Shown here: positions 62,752-64,000 of the stretch, one piece after another
How positions within the stretch are numbered: position 1 is the first letter of the stretch
Layout: every line of letters starts with the position of its first letter
Source of the DNA: Dioscorea cayenensis subsp. rotundata
Taxonomy: Eukaryota; Streptophyta; Magnoliopsida; Dioscoreales; Dioscoreaceae
DNA: 64,000 nucleotides
Assembly: GCF_009730915.1 (NCBI RefSeq)
Contig: NC_052489.1
Span: 5,545,622-5,609,621 of the forward strand
Reading direction: 5' to 3'
Translations under genes and position numbers: made by a program
The notes under the pieces: generated by a model
Databases searched by the model: none
The model's input: only the letters and a program-made list of their open reading frames with translations
Told to the model about the DNA's origin: nothing

Positions 62752-63036
62752 TTATGCTATTCCATGCCTCCACCATGGAGCCCCGGCCTCATAGGAACAC
62801 TCACCGTTGTCCCATGAGATTTGTGATGCTTGAAGTCCGATAGCTGCACTTGGTTCTTTACCGTACTGAGAAATCCACTCTTCGACAGCTGCCATTTTAT
62901 CTTCATGACTTGTATATTCTTTTCTATACTCACCAAAGGGATTGATGAGAGGATTGGCCTTTTCTGATATCACAGCAGGCATGTACATAGAGTCACCGAT
63001 GAGTGGTGCACCGATTGCAGCTAACTGAGCTCTGAC
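62752..63036 (-). CDS. RluA-type RNA pseudouridine synthase, last exon only
   Basis: On -, after a clear acceptor (TTCGATGCAG), the exon reads VRAQLAAIGAPLIGDSMY. It then carries a plant-specific tail including INPFGEYRKEY, KMAAVEEWISQYGKEPSAAIGLQASQISWDNGE and EAGAPWWR, ending at TAA (62752-62754). (H)QVRAQLAAIGAPLIGD is the conserved C-terminal motif of RluA-family synthases, which turn uridine into pseudouridine in rRNA or tRNA. The tail resembles plant organelle-type RNA pseudouridine synthases (PUS6-like), but the number is uncertain. The catalytic Asp exon is upstream. No upstream exon was recognised between 63037 and the window edge, so the gene continues beyond it. Confidence 0.82.
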   Translation of the reverse strand, partial: VRAQLAAIGAPLIGDSMYMPAVISEKANPLINPFGEYRKEYTSHEDKMAAVEEWISQYGKEPSAAIGLQASQISWDNGECSYEAGAPWWRHGIA

Positions 63037-63679
63037 CTGCATCGAATGGCCATATTTGATTAAATGATATAATGCTCAAGCTCCCCTTAATTTGATCAAA
63101 ACTTGAAATGCTTGTATGCTTGGAAACTCAAACATCCTTGTCATTAAATAGTAATTGGCCTGTTGAAATATTAACATCCATCTTAACAGCGGAAGGGACT
63201 TCCACAATCTTAAATGCAAATCAAACACATTTGATTCAACCCTAAAGCTTGAGCTTATAGGATGAGAGAACGAAACCCATGTATTCATATCCATATTTAA
63301 TAACTTCACCGACGTGAGATTATTAGTTACTATAATAGCCTGCCTTTATAAGCTAGTCTTGTTGCTTAAAAATCAATTAGCCAAGCTCTTTATATTATGT
63401 TAGACTCAAACCACGCACGTTATCATTCAACCCAAAAACATAATATGATCAAATGAGAGACCTAAACTTGTATATTTATATCCATATTTATTAACTTAAT
63501 CCATGAGTGACTTTAAGTAGTCTCACACATTATACTCTGAAGCTGAGCAAAGGCGGCAATGTTAGGATTATGCCCTCGAATGCCAATGAGGATGCTTGTA
63601 TTAGGGCATTTCACTTGTATTATGCATTCTTATTATTAATAATAGAATTTATTTTGATGTTCATAAAAATATTGTTATG
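63037..63679 (-). other. Probable intron of the pseudouridine synthase gene
   Basis: No coding exon is recognised. A repeated phrase GTATATTTATATCCATATTTA (about 63468) and CATATCCATATTTAATAACTT (about 63286) suggests an old local duplication. Confidence 0.5.
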
Positions 63680-63697
63680 GCATTTTTAATTAGTTTT

Positions 63698-63931
63698 TTT
63701 TTTTTTTGGGAAAGAGGAGCGGGGCGAACCCACGAGAGACCCAAGAACGTGCACAAGCCTCGGTGGAACAAGTGGGAACGGGGCCGCGCTCACATGGGCG
63801 CTGAAACCACCCGTACACAACCACTATTCACAACTCCCAGAAATGTATCCTCAGCCGAGAATCGAACTCTCACCACTCGGTGAGAACTCTATCGGCGACC
63901 CGTGTACCAATAGACCCGAAGGTCGTTGGCT
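63698..63931 (-). mobile_element. tRNA-derived SINE (- strand) with 18-bp target duplication
   Basis: Read on -, it starts AGCCAACGACCTTCGGGTC. It has an A-box-like TTGGTACACGGG and a B box GAGTTCGATTCTC about 45 bases later, a GC-rich body of about 230 bp, and ends in poly(A) (T-run at 63698-63707 on +). Identical 18-bp repeats GCATTTTTAATTAGTTTT flank it at 63680-63697 and 63932-63949. The + frame 63677-63883 through it is not a gene. Confidence 0.95.
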
Positions 63932-64000
63932 GCATTTTTAATTAGTTTTGAACATCATAGTCCATGTGTATTAAGTTAAACCTTCTACTCTTTGTGGGAT

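Noticed and set aside
1..64000. CRISPR arrays, operons, rRNA or stand-alone tRNA genes
   Set aside because: None seen. The tRNA-like motifs are SINE promoters or retroelement primer sites.

Overview
The window is nuclear DNA of a flowering plant. It is AT-rich, its genes have GT-AG introns and plant-specific families (APO, early nodulin-like, HD-Zip IV, PCFS4), and the spaces between genes are filled with plant-type transposons. Nothing visible fixes the species; a monocot is possible but not shown.

Layout from the left. (1) 1-4734: right-hand part of a Ty3/gypsy LTR element with a 2.7-kb 3' LTR, a tRNA-iMet type primer site and only about 1.6 kb of decayed interior. It abuts a hAT-like non-autonomous element (4735-5572), probably because it inserted into that element's tip. 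(2) 6360-9256, + strand: an APO4-type organellar RNA-binding protein, two coding exons. (3) 10096-11297, +: an early nodulin-like phytocyanin that has lost its copper ligands, two exons. (4) 11.3-23.1 kb: no convincing gene. It holds a SINE with a perfect 16-bp target duplication, a Stowaway-like MITE, a 1.7-kb solo LTR rich in short CTTAC...GTAAG palindromes, and several local tandem duplications. (5) 23625-28285, +: a complete 11-exon HD-Zip IV gene (767 aa, PDF2/ATML1/ROC clade). It has an L1 box in its leader, one GC-AG intron and an intron built of repeats that resemble the start of the next exon. (6) 31537-37464, -: a complete six-exon PCFS4/Pcf11-like cleavage and polyadenylation factor (979 aa), convergent with the HD-Zip gene, with a telomere-like repeat just upstream of its ATG.

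(7) 38516-58010: a nest of transposons. A + strand gypsy-type LTR (about 1.8 kb net) is split by a 13.9-kb CACTA element (40070-53944, target duplication GAA) and by a - strand solo LTR (54177-56874, target duplication GGTCT). The CACTA transposase pseudogene is itself split by a 563-bp hAT MITE with a perfect 8-bp target duplication. A deleted Ty1/copia element lies just to the right. (8) 58965-61272, +: a three-exon gene for a conserved 86-aa plant protein of unknown function, with a three-copy tandem repeat in its first intron. (9) 61.7-62.3 kb: a MITE and a diverged relative. (10) 62752-63036, -: last exon of an RluA-type pseudouridine synthase whose upstream exons lie beyond the window or were not recognised. 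A tRNA-derived SINE with an 18-bp target duplication sits upstream of it (63698-63931).

The five complete genes do not form a pathway. They are ordinary single-copy plant genes separated by repeats. No new biological system was identified. The best leads are the precisely bounded nested elements, the exon-derived repeat array in the HD-Zip intron, and about 4 kb of unexplained cargo inside the CACTA element. Exon joins were inferred by eye from splice signals and protein-family continuity; all joins given keep the reading frame.
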